Source: Hymenopellis radicata
Lineage: Eukaryota > Basidiomycota > Agaricomycetes > Agaricales > Physalacriaceae
Direction: 5' to 3'
NCBI GenBank assembly: GCA_015501595.1
Contig: JADNRX010000021.1
Coordinates: 62,001 to 126,000 of the forward strand
DNA: 64,000 bases
In this document: positions 47,368 to 59,614 of the stretch, in pieces
Numbering within the stretch: the first letter of the stretch is position 1
Layout of the letters: the number at the start of each line of letters is the position of its first letter
Program-made: the position numbers and the translations under genes
Notes under the pieces: model-generated
What the model saw: only the letters and a program-made list of their open reading frames with translations
The model's database searches: none
Told to the model about the DNA's origin: nothing

Positions 47368-47399
47368 GCCAAAGAATCCCCTTTGCTCGCATTGGTGAA

Positions 47400-49670
47400 G
47401 GTGAAAAGGCCGGAGTCCATTATTGCTGGTTCTCTATACCCTTGTGCGGCCTGGAGCAACCCTGCTAAGTCATCGCGAACGCACAAAGGGATTGGAATTC
47501 GCGTCTTGCTTTATCTTGACCAAATTTGGACACAATCACGCCCGTTTCGATAGGCTCGTTCTCTTGCATTCCTCGTTTAACGGTGGCTCGGTTCGATTCT
47601 AGCTGGCTCGCGGTCTTGTGTCGGTCCCTCGCATAGGCAGATTTCCTTGCCGAATCACTTGCCCAGTAACCCGTTTAGCAGGATGGCCCGGATTCAAGGG
47701 TTGCCTTGTCATAAACCCCGCTTTCAACGCCTTCCTTTGGCTACCTCGGCAAGTTCCTTGAACACGCATCCTGGTAATTTGCCAGAACGCGATCGAACTA
47801 GGCCAATTTGACACGAGGATCGCTTTTGGGCGGACACCCCTCACCCTTTCACATTTGTCACATTCGTAGGAAGGAGCAACTGGCCAGGTATAAGAAGGGC
47901 CCTCCCAAAGGTTCCCATGCATAGCTCCCCAAGTTCCTTTTGTTCGGCTGGTAGTCCAAATATCCTCCTATTAGAGCAAGTAGGCGCAATAGTCCAAGAA
48001 GTCCTTAAGACCCGAGAACAAGAACAAATGTCAAAAGTCTTTCATCCTCAAGTCTTCCAGTATCTGTCAAGTGCACCCTAGGTCGCTATGTGTCCTATTG
48101 TCTTCGAGCGATGGGTCTCCGGTTTGTTCATTGTGCGCCCACACAAAGGAATTTTTGTGTAGCTCCGCCCGCTCGTTGGTTCGCGTCGATTATCGTTTCG
48201 ATGATGTCGTTCTAATTATCTTTCAGATATCCAGAGCCTTGTTGAATACTAAGGGGATCGGAAGGGAATCGATACTGAGGGAATTTGCGAGGCGACGCTT
48301 TGACCGGTTAGGGCAAGACACGATTCGACGCTTGGATTTCAAACGGTGTACGATCGGGCCTCCTGACACCGTTCTTGTCTGATACTCACCACCACTCGTC
48401 GGGCACACCAGCGTACGTCCTAGATACCCGAAATCCATTGTGGGACAGATGGCGGCGCAGGCGGAATCCTTTCTCTCGCCTGGCGTGGCGTAGTGAAGGC
48501 CCGAATCGCTCTGCTTTGTGATTCGATGGGGCAAATAATTTCTGGTGTGTCTATAGTCCTTCCCCTACTCTCGTCCCTCATTTTCGCCCTAGCTCTGAGT
48601 AGACTGGGAGAGTTAGCCGTCCATGGGGCATCCATTGCGAATATCTGTGGGACGTCTGAGAAACCGAGTCTCTCTCTTCTTTTATCGCTGTCACCGTCTC
48701 AGACGCGAATTCCGCACTCATCGACTGGCTGCAGAGTGTGCATAATATTTGCGGATCGCTTTCCACCGCCTGGAGTCCGTCAAGACCCAAAGCACGTACG
48801 TGTCAAATTTTCTTCCATGCTGTGGATTCATCTAGGTAAAATTGGCAGTTGAAAATCGCCTTGAACAATCGTCCACAACGTGGAATCGTTGGACTTTGCA
48901 CTATGGTCTTGACTCACAAACGATCTTTCATTAGGCGGCCTCGTGTCTGGTGTGTTACAGGCGCACTTCAATACCAGTCATCCACTCAAATCCAAGCGCT
49001 TCGCACCACATCAACAACCTCGCCTGGCTATATTCCAACCTCCTCAGTGCTTTCCTTATCAGTATTTCTGCGCCTACGATAGGCTTTATCTTCCTCCCTT
49101 TCTACCCCATTCCCTCAACTCTTCCTAGGCACAGTCCCTTCAAAATGCAGGAATCCCATCATTGTACCCTGTATGTACATCTGACCGCAGAGTCTGATGT
49201 CTGCACACTCTAGATACACACATCATCGTGTGTACAGTCCTGGTACAGTCTAAGGAGACATGGTCTCGTGGATTCAGATGCTCTATCCTCTACGTTTATT
49301 AGGCTCAAGTGACCACGTTGTACCCTTCAATACGAATATACTTTTGTTCTTCAAACCTGCCGATTTCGTACGTGCCTTGATGTTATCGTGGTATATTGCC
49401 TCCATCTTCCCATGTTACTGCTCGTCCCCAGGGACGTTTCGTAGTGATAGTATTAGTACCGTATGTAATGCTGGGCTATCGCGAGGGCAATAGAGGCAAA
49501 CGAGAGAGAGGTGATAGAAAACGACTTACATTGATGTCATTGGGCGAATGAGGCAGCAGGAAAGAGCAGGAAAGAGGCGTGTGACGATCGCGCACGCGGT
49601 TACTTCTTTTGTACGCGTGCTCTTGCCTTTCTGACTACCATCAGATGCTCTGCTGGGCACCAGACATGAT
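47400..49670. other. 2.3-kb region without a recognisable gene
   Basis: Lies between the divergent F-box and ceramidase genes. Overlapping ORFs of 60-120 codons occur on both strands, none with a motif I know. A minus-strand ORF (47599-47922) has a CDKC pair but nothing else zinc-finger-like. A TATAAG-type word lies near 47890 and an ATG with good context at 48031, but the frame closes after 17 codons. A short tandem GAGCAGGAAA repeat lies near 49564. No transposase, reverse transcriptase or terminal repeat seen. Could hold long promoters, a non-coding RNA or a decayed element. Confidence 0.4.
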
Positions 49671-49672
49671 AA

Positions 49673-49678
49673 TATAAG
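49673..49678 (+). promoter_or_regulatory. TATA-like element before the ceramidase gene
   Basis: TATAAG, only 18-23 bases upstream of the start codon at 49696. If functional, the transcript would have almost no leader, or the true start would be the next in-frame ATG (MISLLWYATAL). Confidence 0.3.
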
Positions 49679-49695
49679 GACCTCAATCAGTACAA

Positions 49696-52600
49696 ATGCC
49701 GCTTCTCAGCTACAATAGCGCTCTCCCACTCGACCTCTTCGACGTCGTCCGGTCGGTTTACAACTCGATGATCAGCCTTCTTTGGTACGCGACGGCTCTC
49801 GTCGCTGCTATCGCTCCCACGACGGGCGTAGCTGGCCAGTATCAACTCGGTCTAGGTGTGCTCCCTGTTCTTTGACCGTGTTCGCGTCTCATGTTACTCG
49901 TAGGTGTTGCTGATATCACCGGGTATGCATTGTCAACAATGGATGAGCTTTCGAGTTTAATGAGCGTTGCTCTAGTCCTATCGTCGAAACTAATATGATG
50001 GTCGGTCCCTTCCCCCATGATTCCAATAGTGCAGCAATTGATTTCTCGTTTACTAGGGATATGCCTCGCTGGCGCAGACAGGTACGTCTTTCAATCATCT
50101 CTACTCCCCGGTCCACTCAAACTCCGTAGACACCGGTTTACACATGCGACAGGTGTTTATATTGTTTTCCAGAGTCACGGTATCTTCTGACACGTTCGAC
50201 AGTTCAGCCGCGCGTTCATAGTGGCGGATTCTGATTTGACAAACCGATTCGTATTCATCAATGCTGGTGAGTACATACTTAACCTGCATCATGTGCACTC
50301 CGTACCTCTCCAATCCGCGTACTTCCCCTGGATGTGAGATCAACACGAATATATGCGCGGTGAACACGTTCCGTCCCGTCCTATCTCCTGCGCAAAACCC
50401 GGAACTCGGAGAGTTTTCTTCCATTTGATTGATTTGCGTTGGTGGGGCGATAACTTGCCGGACATGACTGTTGTGGGATGCGCTGTCAACGGATCGCCCT
50501 CTTTTCGATTGATCTTCTCTGTCGTATCTGTCTTTCTTGCTTCTAACATGATCTGTATTCAGACATAGCCATGGGTGACAGCGGAGTTCGCCGCTCCATC
50601 GTTTCCCGTTTATCGACCTTGTACCCCGGACTGTACTCTGATTGTAAGTTTGTCTTCGTTGAACACAAGTTGATGAGCCGACATAATCGCGATTTCTTCC
50701 AGCTAACATCGCGCTCATTGGCACTCATCAACATTCTGGGGTCGGCGGATATCTGGAAAATTTACTTCCACAGATTACCGCACTGGGATACGTTCCGCAG
50801 ACAGCAAATGCTATCATTGACGGCACTGTTCTCGCCGTTCAACGAGCCCATGTTGGTGCTATTTTTGATGAATATCTAAACTGGCCAACGTGTTTTCCAG
50901 GAAAGCCTTGCACCTGGTTCTCTAAGCGTGGGAAATACGACGATACTAGGTCCGTCGTCTCGTATACTTCAGCATACCGTCTAATACCTGACTGTATTAG
51001 ACGCAAATATCAACAGAAGTCCCAGCGCCTATTTAGCTAATCCGCAAGCGGAGAGGGATAGGTATCAGTACGACCAGGACAAGGATATAACAGTGTTGCG
51101 CTTCGACGATGCTAGTGGTAACGCGAGGGGTCTACTTAGCTTCTTTGCTGTGCATGGGACCAGTATCTACGAAGTTAGTTTTGTTCTATTTCGACGTCAT
51201 AACACGCGCACTAATTGTATTCAGAACAATACGCTGGTAAGCTCGGACAACAAAGGAATGGCCGCCTATTTGTACGAGGCATTTGCGGAGCCAAGCGCGA
51301 TGCCTGGAAACGCCTCGTTCGTTGCTGGCTTCACTCAGTCAAACGTAGGAGATACAAGTCCCAACACGTTAGTCGTCGCACTCTTCGCGTGAAACTAAAT
51401 TTTCATCTTGACGATAGGCTCGGAGCGTTCTGCGAGAGCCCAGGCGAAGACTATGATGGAATGGCGTGTGAATTCAACCACTCGACCTGTGGAGGTACTG
51501 CGCAAGATTGTCATGGGCGGCAAGTCCATCTTCGTACTGCATAGTTTACTCGTTGACATCAATTCAGTGGACCGGGATTTCGCATCTCCGACTTTGAGAG
51601 TAACAGGATCATTGGGGAGAAGCAGTATCTAGGCGCCCGCTCGGTGATGGAGGGCACCAGGTCGCCTGTGTTGGGCGCGGTGAGGAGTGTCCATGTCTAC
51701 ATGCAGATGTTAGCTTCTCTTCTTTTCATATCTGGAGCAAATCTCAATGTAAACCTCTAGGGCAAATCACACGTTCACTCTCCCCAACGGAACGCAGGCG
51801 CAGACGTGCCCCGGTGCGATGGGTAGATGTTCTTCCTTTTTTCTACAGGATTGTTGGTTGATACTCTGTTTGTGCAGGATTCTCTTTTGCCGGAGGAACA
51901 ACGTAAGGAACAGCAGTGTCGACATGTCGAATCTGTATAATGTTTCGTGTAGCGACGGACCAGGAGCCTTCGACTTCGTTCAAGGGGATAACTCCTCAGA
52001 TTCCCAGTATGTCGAGCTTCCTGAGCATACTAGTGCTACTGACTTCTGGTGTCTTCTTCAAGAAATCCGTTTTGGGAGATTGTCAAAGGTTCTTGTCATC
52101 CGTCATCGTAGGTATGTATGCTGTTAACATGTATTCCTCAGGCGCTGTAACACCTTTACCTTCGGCGGCGCAAATTGCCTGTCAAGATCCTAAGCCAATT
52201 TTGCTGAACACCGTTCGTCCTAAATTTTTTTGATGTCCTCGGGTCTGCTGATACTCATTTTAGGGCTATGCGCACTTCCCATATGAATGGACTCCAGCGA
52301 CGGTGGACATCCAGATGCTCCGAGTAGGAAATTTAGGTGAGATTGTATTGGTACTGGTAGCAGCATGGTGGCGCTAATTCGTCTTCATTCAGTGATGTTG
52401 ATAATGCCAGGTACAGCTCGCGTTCAGCCTGGACTAACCGGGATCAGTCTTTGATACTATTCTATGTAGGGGAATTGACTACAATGGCTGGCCGCCGAAT
52501 CCGGTACGTCCCGTCAGTGAGTAGTTCTGAGTGTCTGACTTGCGGGATTTAGTGAGGCTCTCCGTGCAAAACTCATTTCCGAGGGTATTCTAGGCTCGGA

Positions 52601-53550
52601 TGCCTATGTCGTACTCGCTGGTCCGGCGAATGCATATGCTCATTACGTTACGACCAGAGAGGAATATGGGGTTCAGCGGTATGAAGGAGCATCCACCATT
52701 TTTGGTCAATGTAAGCATGTTTGCTTGATTTTCGGTGAGCATGTCCACTAATCATCCATCAGACACTTTGGAAGCGTACATCGACAAGTATTCTAGCCTA
52801 GTTCCATTCGTAGGTGTTTCACCGTCCGGGACGCCCGCGTCGGATGCTGCTCCAGCTGAGCAGACGTCGAAAGCGATCTCCTTGCAGGTACCTATCTTCA
52901 AGTTCTAGGTCGCTTCAGTTCTATTAATTGTTACACTACTTTCCAGACTGGCGTGGTTTTTGATAGCTCCGGTGGGAATAGCTTTGGAGATGTCCTTGCC
53001 GACGTCAAAGCTTCTTATGCCGTTGGCCAAACTGTCGAAGTGCAGTTTGTGGGGGCGAACCCTAGGGTGAGACGCCACCTCCACCTCATGATACCGCTGT
53101 CAACTCAATTTTTAACAGAATAACCTTCGTTTGGGGAGCACCTTCCTCACAGTAGACCACCAAGTTAACGGCGCGTGGGTTGCTGTACGATCAGATGCCC
53201 ACCCATCCACCGTGTTCCGATGGAACAGAACAAGCACCGTGAGTAATTCATTGAACGTCGGACGTCGCTTAAAATTAATTTCAACTAGATTCTGGGCACT
53301 AGCACTGTGAACATAACCTGGTGAGCCTTGGCATCTCCTAACTCTGCCCTTGCAGTGTATTCTCATGCATTTCCAGGACAATCGAAAGTGGCACTCCTAG
53401 TAAGACTTCAATGACTTCAATACGTACTTTCTCATGCACATTCTTCCAGGTGGAACGTACCGAATAAGTTACTTCGGAGACTCAAAGCCTTTCATTGGAT
53501 CTATTAGCTCATTCTCTGGGACGTCGTCGAGTTTCACAGTCTCTTCTTGA
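49696..53550 (+). CDS. Neutral ceramidase
   Basis: Hydrolyses ceramide to sphingosine and fatty acid, outside the cell or in the secretory path. A hydrophobic N-terminal segment (MISLLWYATALVAAIA) serves as signal or anchor. Family blocks in order: YQLGLGVADITG, TNMMGYASLAQTDTGLHMRQ, FVFINADIAMGDSGVRRSIV, the zinc-binding motif THQHSGVGG (the usual THTHSGPGG with Pro replaced by Val), NINRSPSAYLANPQAERDRY, TVLRFDDASGNARGLLSFFA with VHGTS, NKGMAAYLYE, GFTQSNVGDTSPN, GPGAFDFVQGD, WTPATVDIQMLRVGN, IMPGELTTMAGRRIREALR and ANAYAHYVTTREEYGVQRYE with GAST. The C-terminal Ig-like domain ends SSFTVSS. About twenty small introns all splice in frame. Confidence 0.94.
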
Positions 53551-53767
53551 ATGCAGGTCGGGTGCTCTTTAGATCCTGAGAATGCATTCATGTCTCAATA
53601 GTTTTCTTCTTATTATGACGATTCGTGACGTATTTTCAGAACGTTGATCTATATCAAGTAATTAAATGTAACAGCCTCGAGGTAGACATGAGTCCAGAGG
53701 CGCTTAAGGAACGAACAGCTGACTGTAGAGATACTCTCAACACCCACGTCTACAGCTGATAAACGAA

Positions 53768-54394
53768 ATGTTCCGCAGTTTCTCAAACCAGCTAGCTGCC
53801 GCTGCTGCTGCTGGCAATAATGCCAACGACAAGAAGACGATGTCTCCCACGCTCAGATCTGACCTCTACACCGCCATAGATCAAGCTAAAACGTGGATTG
53901 CAGGCGGGAAGGGCGGAAGCCAGCCTGGCGATGGAGTATCATATGGCGCTGTCCTGTCTTCCATCCAGAAGCATTTTCCTGAGACCAAGATCGGCATGGA
54001 TGCCCTTGGTCGGGCCGATGAAGAAACCGCGGTAGTTGTGGGAGGCGTGACAAACATGGTGCTCGAAATGAGCAAATGGGAAGGAATGGCCGGCGGTATG
54101 GCGATGAAGACCTGGATAGACGCGCTAGTGTCTGGCTATGCCAGGGTAGACCGGGGGTCCCGCAAAGACGCGATTGCCAGAGGCATCGTCAAAGGCATAA
54201 ACCAGAACGCAGACATGTCGCTCATGACCAAAGAGTTTACGGCAAAGATCCAGATCATCTCTTGCCTGAAAAACCGTGAGTCCAGTCCACTATCGTGCTT
54301 CTCTTCTGACGTTCGAACGATTTTGGTGGATCAGTTAGTTCAAGAATATATAGTCCCGGAAGCGAGGAAGCGCGACATGCAGAGGCCACTTTGA
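53768..54394 (+). CDS. Hypothetical small protein
   Basis: Not recognised. MFRSFSNQLAAAAAAGNNAN has a poly-Ala run encoded by GCTGCCGCTGCTGCTGCTGG. The body is helical-looking (LRSDLYTAIDQAKTWIAG, TAVVVGGVTNMVLEMSKWEG, MKTWIDALVSGYARVDRGSR). Read unspliced it stops at 54394 with ARKRDMQRPL. If GTGAGTCC...GGATCAG (about 54275-54336) is an intron, the frame changes to LSSRIYSPGSEE and ends at 54411. A Gly-rich loop (GGKGGSQPGDGVSYG) sits near residue 45. No signal peptide or membrane segment. It lies 217 bases after the ceramidase stop on the same strand, but nothing links the two functionally. Confidence 0.5.
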   Translation: MFRSFSNQLAAAAAAGNNANDKKTMSPTLRSDLYTAIDQAKTWIAGGKGGSQPGDGVSYGAVLSSIQKHFPETKIGMDALGRADEETAVVVGGVTNMVLEMSKWEGMAGGMAMKTWIDALVSGYARVDRGSRKDAIARGIVKGINQNADMSLMTKEFTAKIQIISCLKNRESSPLSCFSSDVRTILVDQLVQEYIVPEARKRDMQRPL

Positions 54395-54689
54395 GCTCCC
54401 GCCTCATCTGATTTGCGGTCAATGGAGGTATAAACTATATACATGTAGTATACAGTACATGTGGCGAGCGTGTGATATACAAGTGTTTGCGTACAGAAAA
54501 GTCAGAGAGCAATGCAAAGCAAGTACAGGTATAAATAGGTTTAAATCAGTCAAATTAGAGAGATAATAACGCATGTCCTATGGGTGTGTTCGAAGTAGCT
54601 GCAAAAAAACTTTCAAACCCTGATATATTAAAAGAGGACGCCGCCACTTACGCAATTATACAAAGACCATAATTAAATTGTGTTGGTAT

Positions 54690-56290
54690 TCACATCATCT
54701 GAAGACCGCAAGTCAGTAAACGCCTGAACGGAATGAATATATGTGAAGGGACACGTACGTCGAAATTTCCCTGGTATGTCTGGCCATTCATGGGCTCGGC
54801 AAAGTCCCCGGGGAATGTGGCAGACATTGGAGATATCGAGCCAGACGATGACTCAATATCGAAGCCTTGAACAGGGCCATGTTGAAGGGTTCGGGTGTCC
54901 GAACCTCTGGGAACCGGGAACCATGCGTTGGACGCGAAGTTCCCGTAACTGTACGCCTGGCCGGATTTGGGGTACTCCTGGGGAGGCGTGTCGGTACCGA
55001 AGCAGTTTTGCAGATCCTCATATGAAAAGTCGAAGTGAGAATCAGGCAGCACGGCAGGGGCTGGCGCGAACGTGGGAGGGCCATATTGAGGAGGGTAGGC
55101 AAATGTGTACTTTGCCGCATAGACACACTGCTGACCGGCTTGAATGATCTCTTGGAATATCGTGTATTTCGTGGGATCTGCCCGTGAAGTCAGTTAAGAT
55201 GGTATAGCCGAATAGAACGCCATGTCGCTGACCGTTACTCTCGGATATGGTCTTCCAATAGTTTGGCACCAGTGACGTCCTGTAGAGAAGACACCCATCG
55301 GTACCGGGCGGGACGTCCTTGGATTCTATTTCATAAGGAGAGAGGACGGTCGACTCTTTAAATACAAGATGGCCCTCCGAGTAAACAGCGAACTGGCAGT
55401 CTGCAGTAACCCGAGAATGAGAGACAAATGTGAGAGTCGGATCGATAGTGCGGATGTGTCGGGGATGCTCAGAGAGCCTTGTAACACCTTCCGAGAACGC
55501 GGAAGCGGAGGAATTGACATCGAGACCTGATGGAAAGCGCGATTGACCGTTACAGCCGCTCGTAGATGCACGGTCGTCTTGTGGAAGGATGTCGATGCAG
55601 AAGGTTTGCCTTGCAGTACTGCGTTTCCCACCGGAGAAGGAATAGGGAGCTACTTCGTCCGTTGGCGTAATTGGGACACTGCCGCTTCCATTGGACGAGG
55701 CAGAATCGCAATGAATGGTGGACGTAGAATCGTACGCAGAACTGGTGAGCGGAGCCGGCACCTGCCGTCTACAAGGTGACAACAGGTCCATAACTTGAGA
55801 GGCTCAGCGTGAGACAAAGGTATTCCGTGAGCGATCGTTGAACGACTTACGGCGTTTCCCTGTGCACGTCTCCCTCAGCTGTTGGAGGCGACTTCCTACT
55901 TGCTTTGCGGTGCGTCTGCGTCCTGTCTTCCGGTATATGTACTCGGAAATAAAACGATTTCTCATAGGGAAACGCCCGAGAAGACGCGTTTCCCGCGAAT
56001 CATCTGGTTGATACTTTTCCAGACCTGCTGGGCGATGAGCTAAGAACGACAATGGAGCCACTGAACCCACCTTCAATCAAGGCAGCTTCCAATTCTGCAG
56101 GCCAGACCATTTCACCACCTCGTAATGTCTTCCAACTTTTCCTTCCGTTGTATATTGACTGAAAGACCTCCATGGCGCCTGAACCATCTGGCGCCTTGAG
56201 GTTATCAATACTGCTCGCTCTGGACGACCTCGGTGAAGGGGTTGAAGAGGCGCTGCGATACGACGCCCAGGACGTGTTGGGGGATGTCAT
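54690..56290 (-). CDS. TEA/ATTS-domain transcription factor (AbaA/Tec1 type)
   Basis: Predicted nuclear DNA-binding regulator; fungal relatives AbaA and Tec1 control conidiation or filamentation. After a Ser-rich start (MTSPNTSWASYRSASSTPSP) the TEA domain begins in SWKTLRGGEMVWPAELEAAL. An intron follows (GTGGGTTC...CAGCAG), then the recognition part: FPMRNRFISEYIYRKTGRRR and TAKQVGSRLQQLRETC. The remainder is a probable activation region with Ser/Pro/Gln-rich stretches (NSSASAFSEGVTRLSEH, FTYPPQYG-like FAYPPQYGPPTFAPAPAVLP). A middle block, DPTLTFVSHSRVTADCQFAV, resembles the YAP/beta-sandwich region of TEAD proteins. The last intron leaves a tiny final exon coding MM before the stop. All joins are in frame. 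About 3.3 kb of gene-poor DNA lies upstream. Confidence 0.9.
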
Positions 56291-57272
56291 GGTGAAGAAT
56301 AACGACAGGAAGGGGTGGGGAACGAGCGGAGGTGGTCTGGGCGATTGAGTTTAGGTAGAGAGAGAACGTCAAGACAGACTCTCGATAGATGCTTCATAGA
56401 ATCAAGTCTCTTTAAAGCAGCCTTTCTCGGCTGCCAACCTGAATCTGCATCCGGAGATCTCGTAAGGGCTTTTCTTGGTATGGCGTGGAGGTAGAATTCA
56501 TTCACCGAGCGGCATCGGCATTGATAGGCACTAAACCGCATAGAGGCGTCAATTCGACTTCGGAAACGTGGTGTGACAATCGTTCAGAATGGATCGAAGC
56601 CTAACGAGAGGGATTGTCAACAACTTTTCGCTACCCCTCCTCTTGAACGAAAGACCTCGGAAGTTTCACGCAACTCCGTTCCTCCCTTATTCGCCAGAGA
56701 GTGAGCGTTAAGACGAAGAAACTCTAATACAAGGCTTTCCAGATTTGTCAAAGTAGATCTGGGAAGATGGTTTCCCAAAGGGGTATGACTTCTCCGGAGG
56801 ACTTTTGCACCTGTGTAAATAATGGTCAACACTGACAGATCTCGAGTATATGACAGGCGGTGACTAACTTTTGATTTTCGGAGAGTGATGGGAGCGTAAG
56901 GGAGACTTCGTTAATTGAATGATCAAAGTTACGGTTCTTGCCATGCTTTCGAGTCCTGTGAATCGGTTAGTCTAGTTGCGAGTGCTGTGCTATAAGTGAA
57001 GCGCCTTGTGACTATGTTTCCAGAACCTCCGGTTCCAAGCAGAGCAGCTCCGAACCAACAGAACGGGTGCAAGTCATTAAGACATAAGTCGTTCCGTGCC
57101 GCTTTCGCATTCTCTACAGATCGTGTGTAGAAACTGATAACCCAGGCATCTATCTGTTTTCTGGGGGTTACAGGATCTCTCCGTAACACGATGCCAGCAC
57201 ATGTCTAGATTATCTCCGAGCGCCCAGATGTACACGCTTCCCTGAGAGACACATGCAAGATTCGGTCGCCAA

Positions 57273-57292
57273 AAAAAACGCTAGCGTTTTTT
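57273..57292. repeat. 20-base perfect palindrome centred on CTAG
   Basis: Six A, then CGCTAGCG, then six T; it reads the same on both strands. It sits about 980 bases upstream of the TEA-factor start codon. Possible binding site for a dimeric factor or a short hairpin terminator-like element. Confidence 0.6.
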
Positions 57293-59042
57293 CAACGAAT
57301 CGTTCTTGAGCCCAGATGGTCCTAAGTGGTGTAAGGTCTCCGCCAATTCGAATAGCAGAAGCTAGCATATAGGCGTAAGACTAATTTAAAGACCTCGCCT
57401 AGAGCTAGCATCGTGGTGGGGTGATGGACTTTGCGAACTTAGCGGTGGAACAGAACGTCGATCACAAGAAGAAAGCCGTGCGAACTCCGATCAGACCCGG
57501 AGTGTTAGCGCGGGCCGGATGACTTTTGCCAACTTTGCATTCAACGCTAATTCAAGGTCTAATACGTGGAGGTCCTCTCAACAGCCGCGAGCCAATGACG
57601 ACGATAGTTGCTTCACTATCACGTACTACTATCTTCGTGGGACGCTTTGGAGCTTTGAGGCAGCTGGTTTGTCTGCGAAGGCCATCTCCATCCCCATCTG
57701 CATCGGCCACGGTGTATAGACTTCGAGGGCCCTCGACTCGGAGCTACCAACCCTCGGTGTGTGGAAATTGACACTTTTGATCCTTTGATAGATTAATCTG
57801 CCTATACAGCCACAAAGGCCACAGAATCTAGACGAATTGCCCTCCACAGGGCACTTGATTTGCGATCTTTCCCAGGTCGCCATCAACCATGATTTGCTGG
57901 GTGGTGCCTTGCCTGCCTGTGTGGAATCCAGGGTCGACTTGTATTGAACGCTGAATACGAAGCAGCTCTGGACGCCTACAGAAGAATCTGATTTTTCCCC
58001 AAGTTCAAGGTTTGACGGAACTGGCTCAAGGTCAAGGCACTTAAGGTACTTTTTAATTATGGAGTCCCTGAGCTGCGCCCTGTTCTGTTCCGTCGGTTAA
58101 ACACAGGCTCGTTAACTTTGTGCGCTGTGAATTTTCCTGATTCAGAATGGCGAAACCCCAAAAATCCAAATGGCTTCGAGGTACCTGCGATCACCGCCAA
58201 CTCTGTTTGCTGAATCCTGGGCCCCGACCAGTCTCAGAAGATAGGTACGGATCCGCGAAAGACGCGTTGAATATAAAGCGGTCACGCGCTCAAGCTAACA
58301 TATTCACCATCTCACATCGGTGATTCAAGACCTTCTCATTGCTCAAGGGGGACATTACTTTGTCTGCAACCTAAATTCTCTTCACTATCCGCGTATAATC
58401 GATCCAATCCGCAGCAATACTTAGCCATTCGGGCACAGAGCAGTTTCCATCACAAAAGCCCGCCTCGGGTCAATAAGCTCTCCGAATGTTGGCAAACGCG
58501 AAGCTCTCATCTGCTCAGACGTTTCCTATCAGCTCGGAAAGTGGGAGAGTCCTCGTTCAACGGTCATTTCGCAGTGTCAACGCCATGTCAACTAGATTGC
58601 CTGCCAGGCGGCGTACTCTGAGCCTTCTCACATTGAACTGGGTCTTGTGGCAGCGAATCCGAGTCCCCGCCAAGGATGTGAGCTCAGACTTGGCTCAGAT
58701 ATCACTGGTCTCGATTGCAATAACCGAGCAGAGTCGTAACACATAGGTGGATCGACAGTGGATAGCAGTAGAGAGTGTCCACTAACGTATGCTAGCGCGT
58801 ACGTTCTGGAACTACTGGTGGAAGAAAGTCGAGGTTCTGGCGTAGACCAAGCTTTGGCAGCGCTCGATTCAGACCTGTTGTTGCAGCTACCATATGGCCC
58901 CGCGGACGTCTTCATGAAGACGTCGACCCCCGACTAGTCGTGGATCTTCCATCGTCTAGAAGGGTGACTGTGGTGGTAAGACCCAACCGAGTACAAGGAT
59001 CCGTATCGGACATGGCCACTAATGGGATGATTTTGATTCGCA

Positions 59043-59498
59043 CTACCGGTTACTAGGTCTATAGTACCCGTGGTTATCACGGCGCAGGACATTACCGTCG
59101 AGATCTACACATCTAGCATGCGAGCCAATAATAGGTGAGGCCGCCACTATTCGCACGATGATCGATATGTTTTCGTGTTCGCGGGACGCGGACATCTGGC
59201 AGTGGGTTCTAATTGCGTCGTCTTGAACGAAAGTCTCGTTGATCATTAACATTCTTGAGGTGCACAAAACACGCGCCACAATGCAGCGTTGGGAATGCTC
59301 GAGATCTAGCGCGTTATCTAGACTTTTAGATAGTAGATTCAACTTGATCACTGCGCCTGGAACGCCTCCCTGATCATTCTTGCGTGTCAGTGGCATCCAA
59401 GAGGAGGAATGCACGAATATCTTTTCGTGATACTGAAGTTTTGAGGAGATTGCATCTGTGCCAGCTGGCATGATTTCGACGTTCGAACGATTGTACAC
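59043..59498 (-). other. Unassigned 151-codon ORF
   Basis: Open minus-strand frame starting MYNRSNVEIMPAGTDAISSK and ending DNHGYYRPSNR. It is long for chance but lacks introns, recognised motifs, a signal peptide or clear neighbours in the same reading context. It ends about 550 bases before any other feature. It could be a lineage-specific gene. Confidence 0.25.
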
Positions 59499-59614
59499 TT
59501 TTACTACATCCCTTATATTTGAAACCCAAAAAAAACTAATTGTACATACAGATCGCCTTGCCTTGTATTTAGTACTACGTTAAGATATACTGTCCTTGTG
59601 AACGGAACGTTCAT

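Larger units (their letters stand above)
56291..59614. other. 3.3-kb gap upstream of the TEA factor
   Basis: Probably the extended regulatory region of the TEA-factor gene plus the 3' UTR of the PB1-domain gene. It holds a 20-base perfect palindrome (57273-57292), three GCTAGC words within 140 bases (57281, 57361, 57404), and an imperfect palindrome around GCTAGC near 58784-58803. A TATAAA at 58272-58277 (+) lies about 210 bases before an 86-codon ORF (58486-58746). The longest ORF is 151 codons on the minus strand (59043-59498), unrecognised. No conserved gene found. Confidence 0.4.

Noticed and set aside
46696..47392. Minus-strand ORFs of 176 and 219 codons over the F-box gene 5' end
   Set aside because: They run through the 5' UTR intron and shadow the F-box coding frame; composition is Arg/His/Pro-rich as in out-of-frame reading.
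47585..47610. GGTTCGATTC as a tRNA T-loop
   Set aside because: The flanking bases do not form a T stem, and no D arm, anticodon arm or acceptor stem can be built around it.
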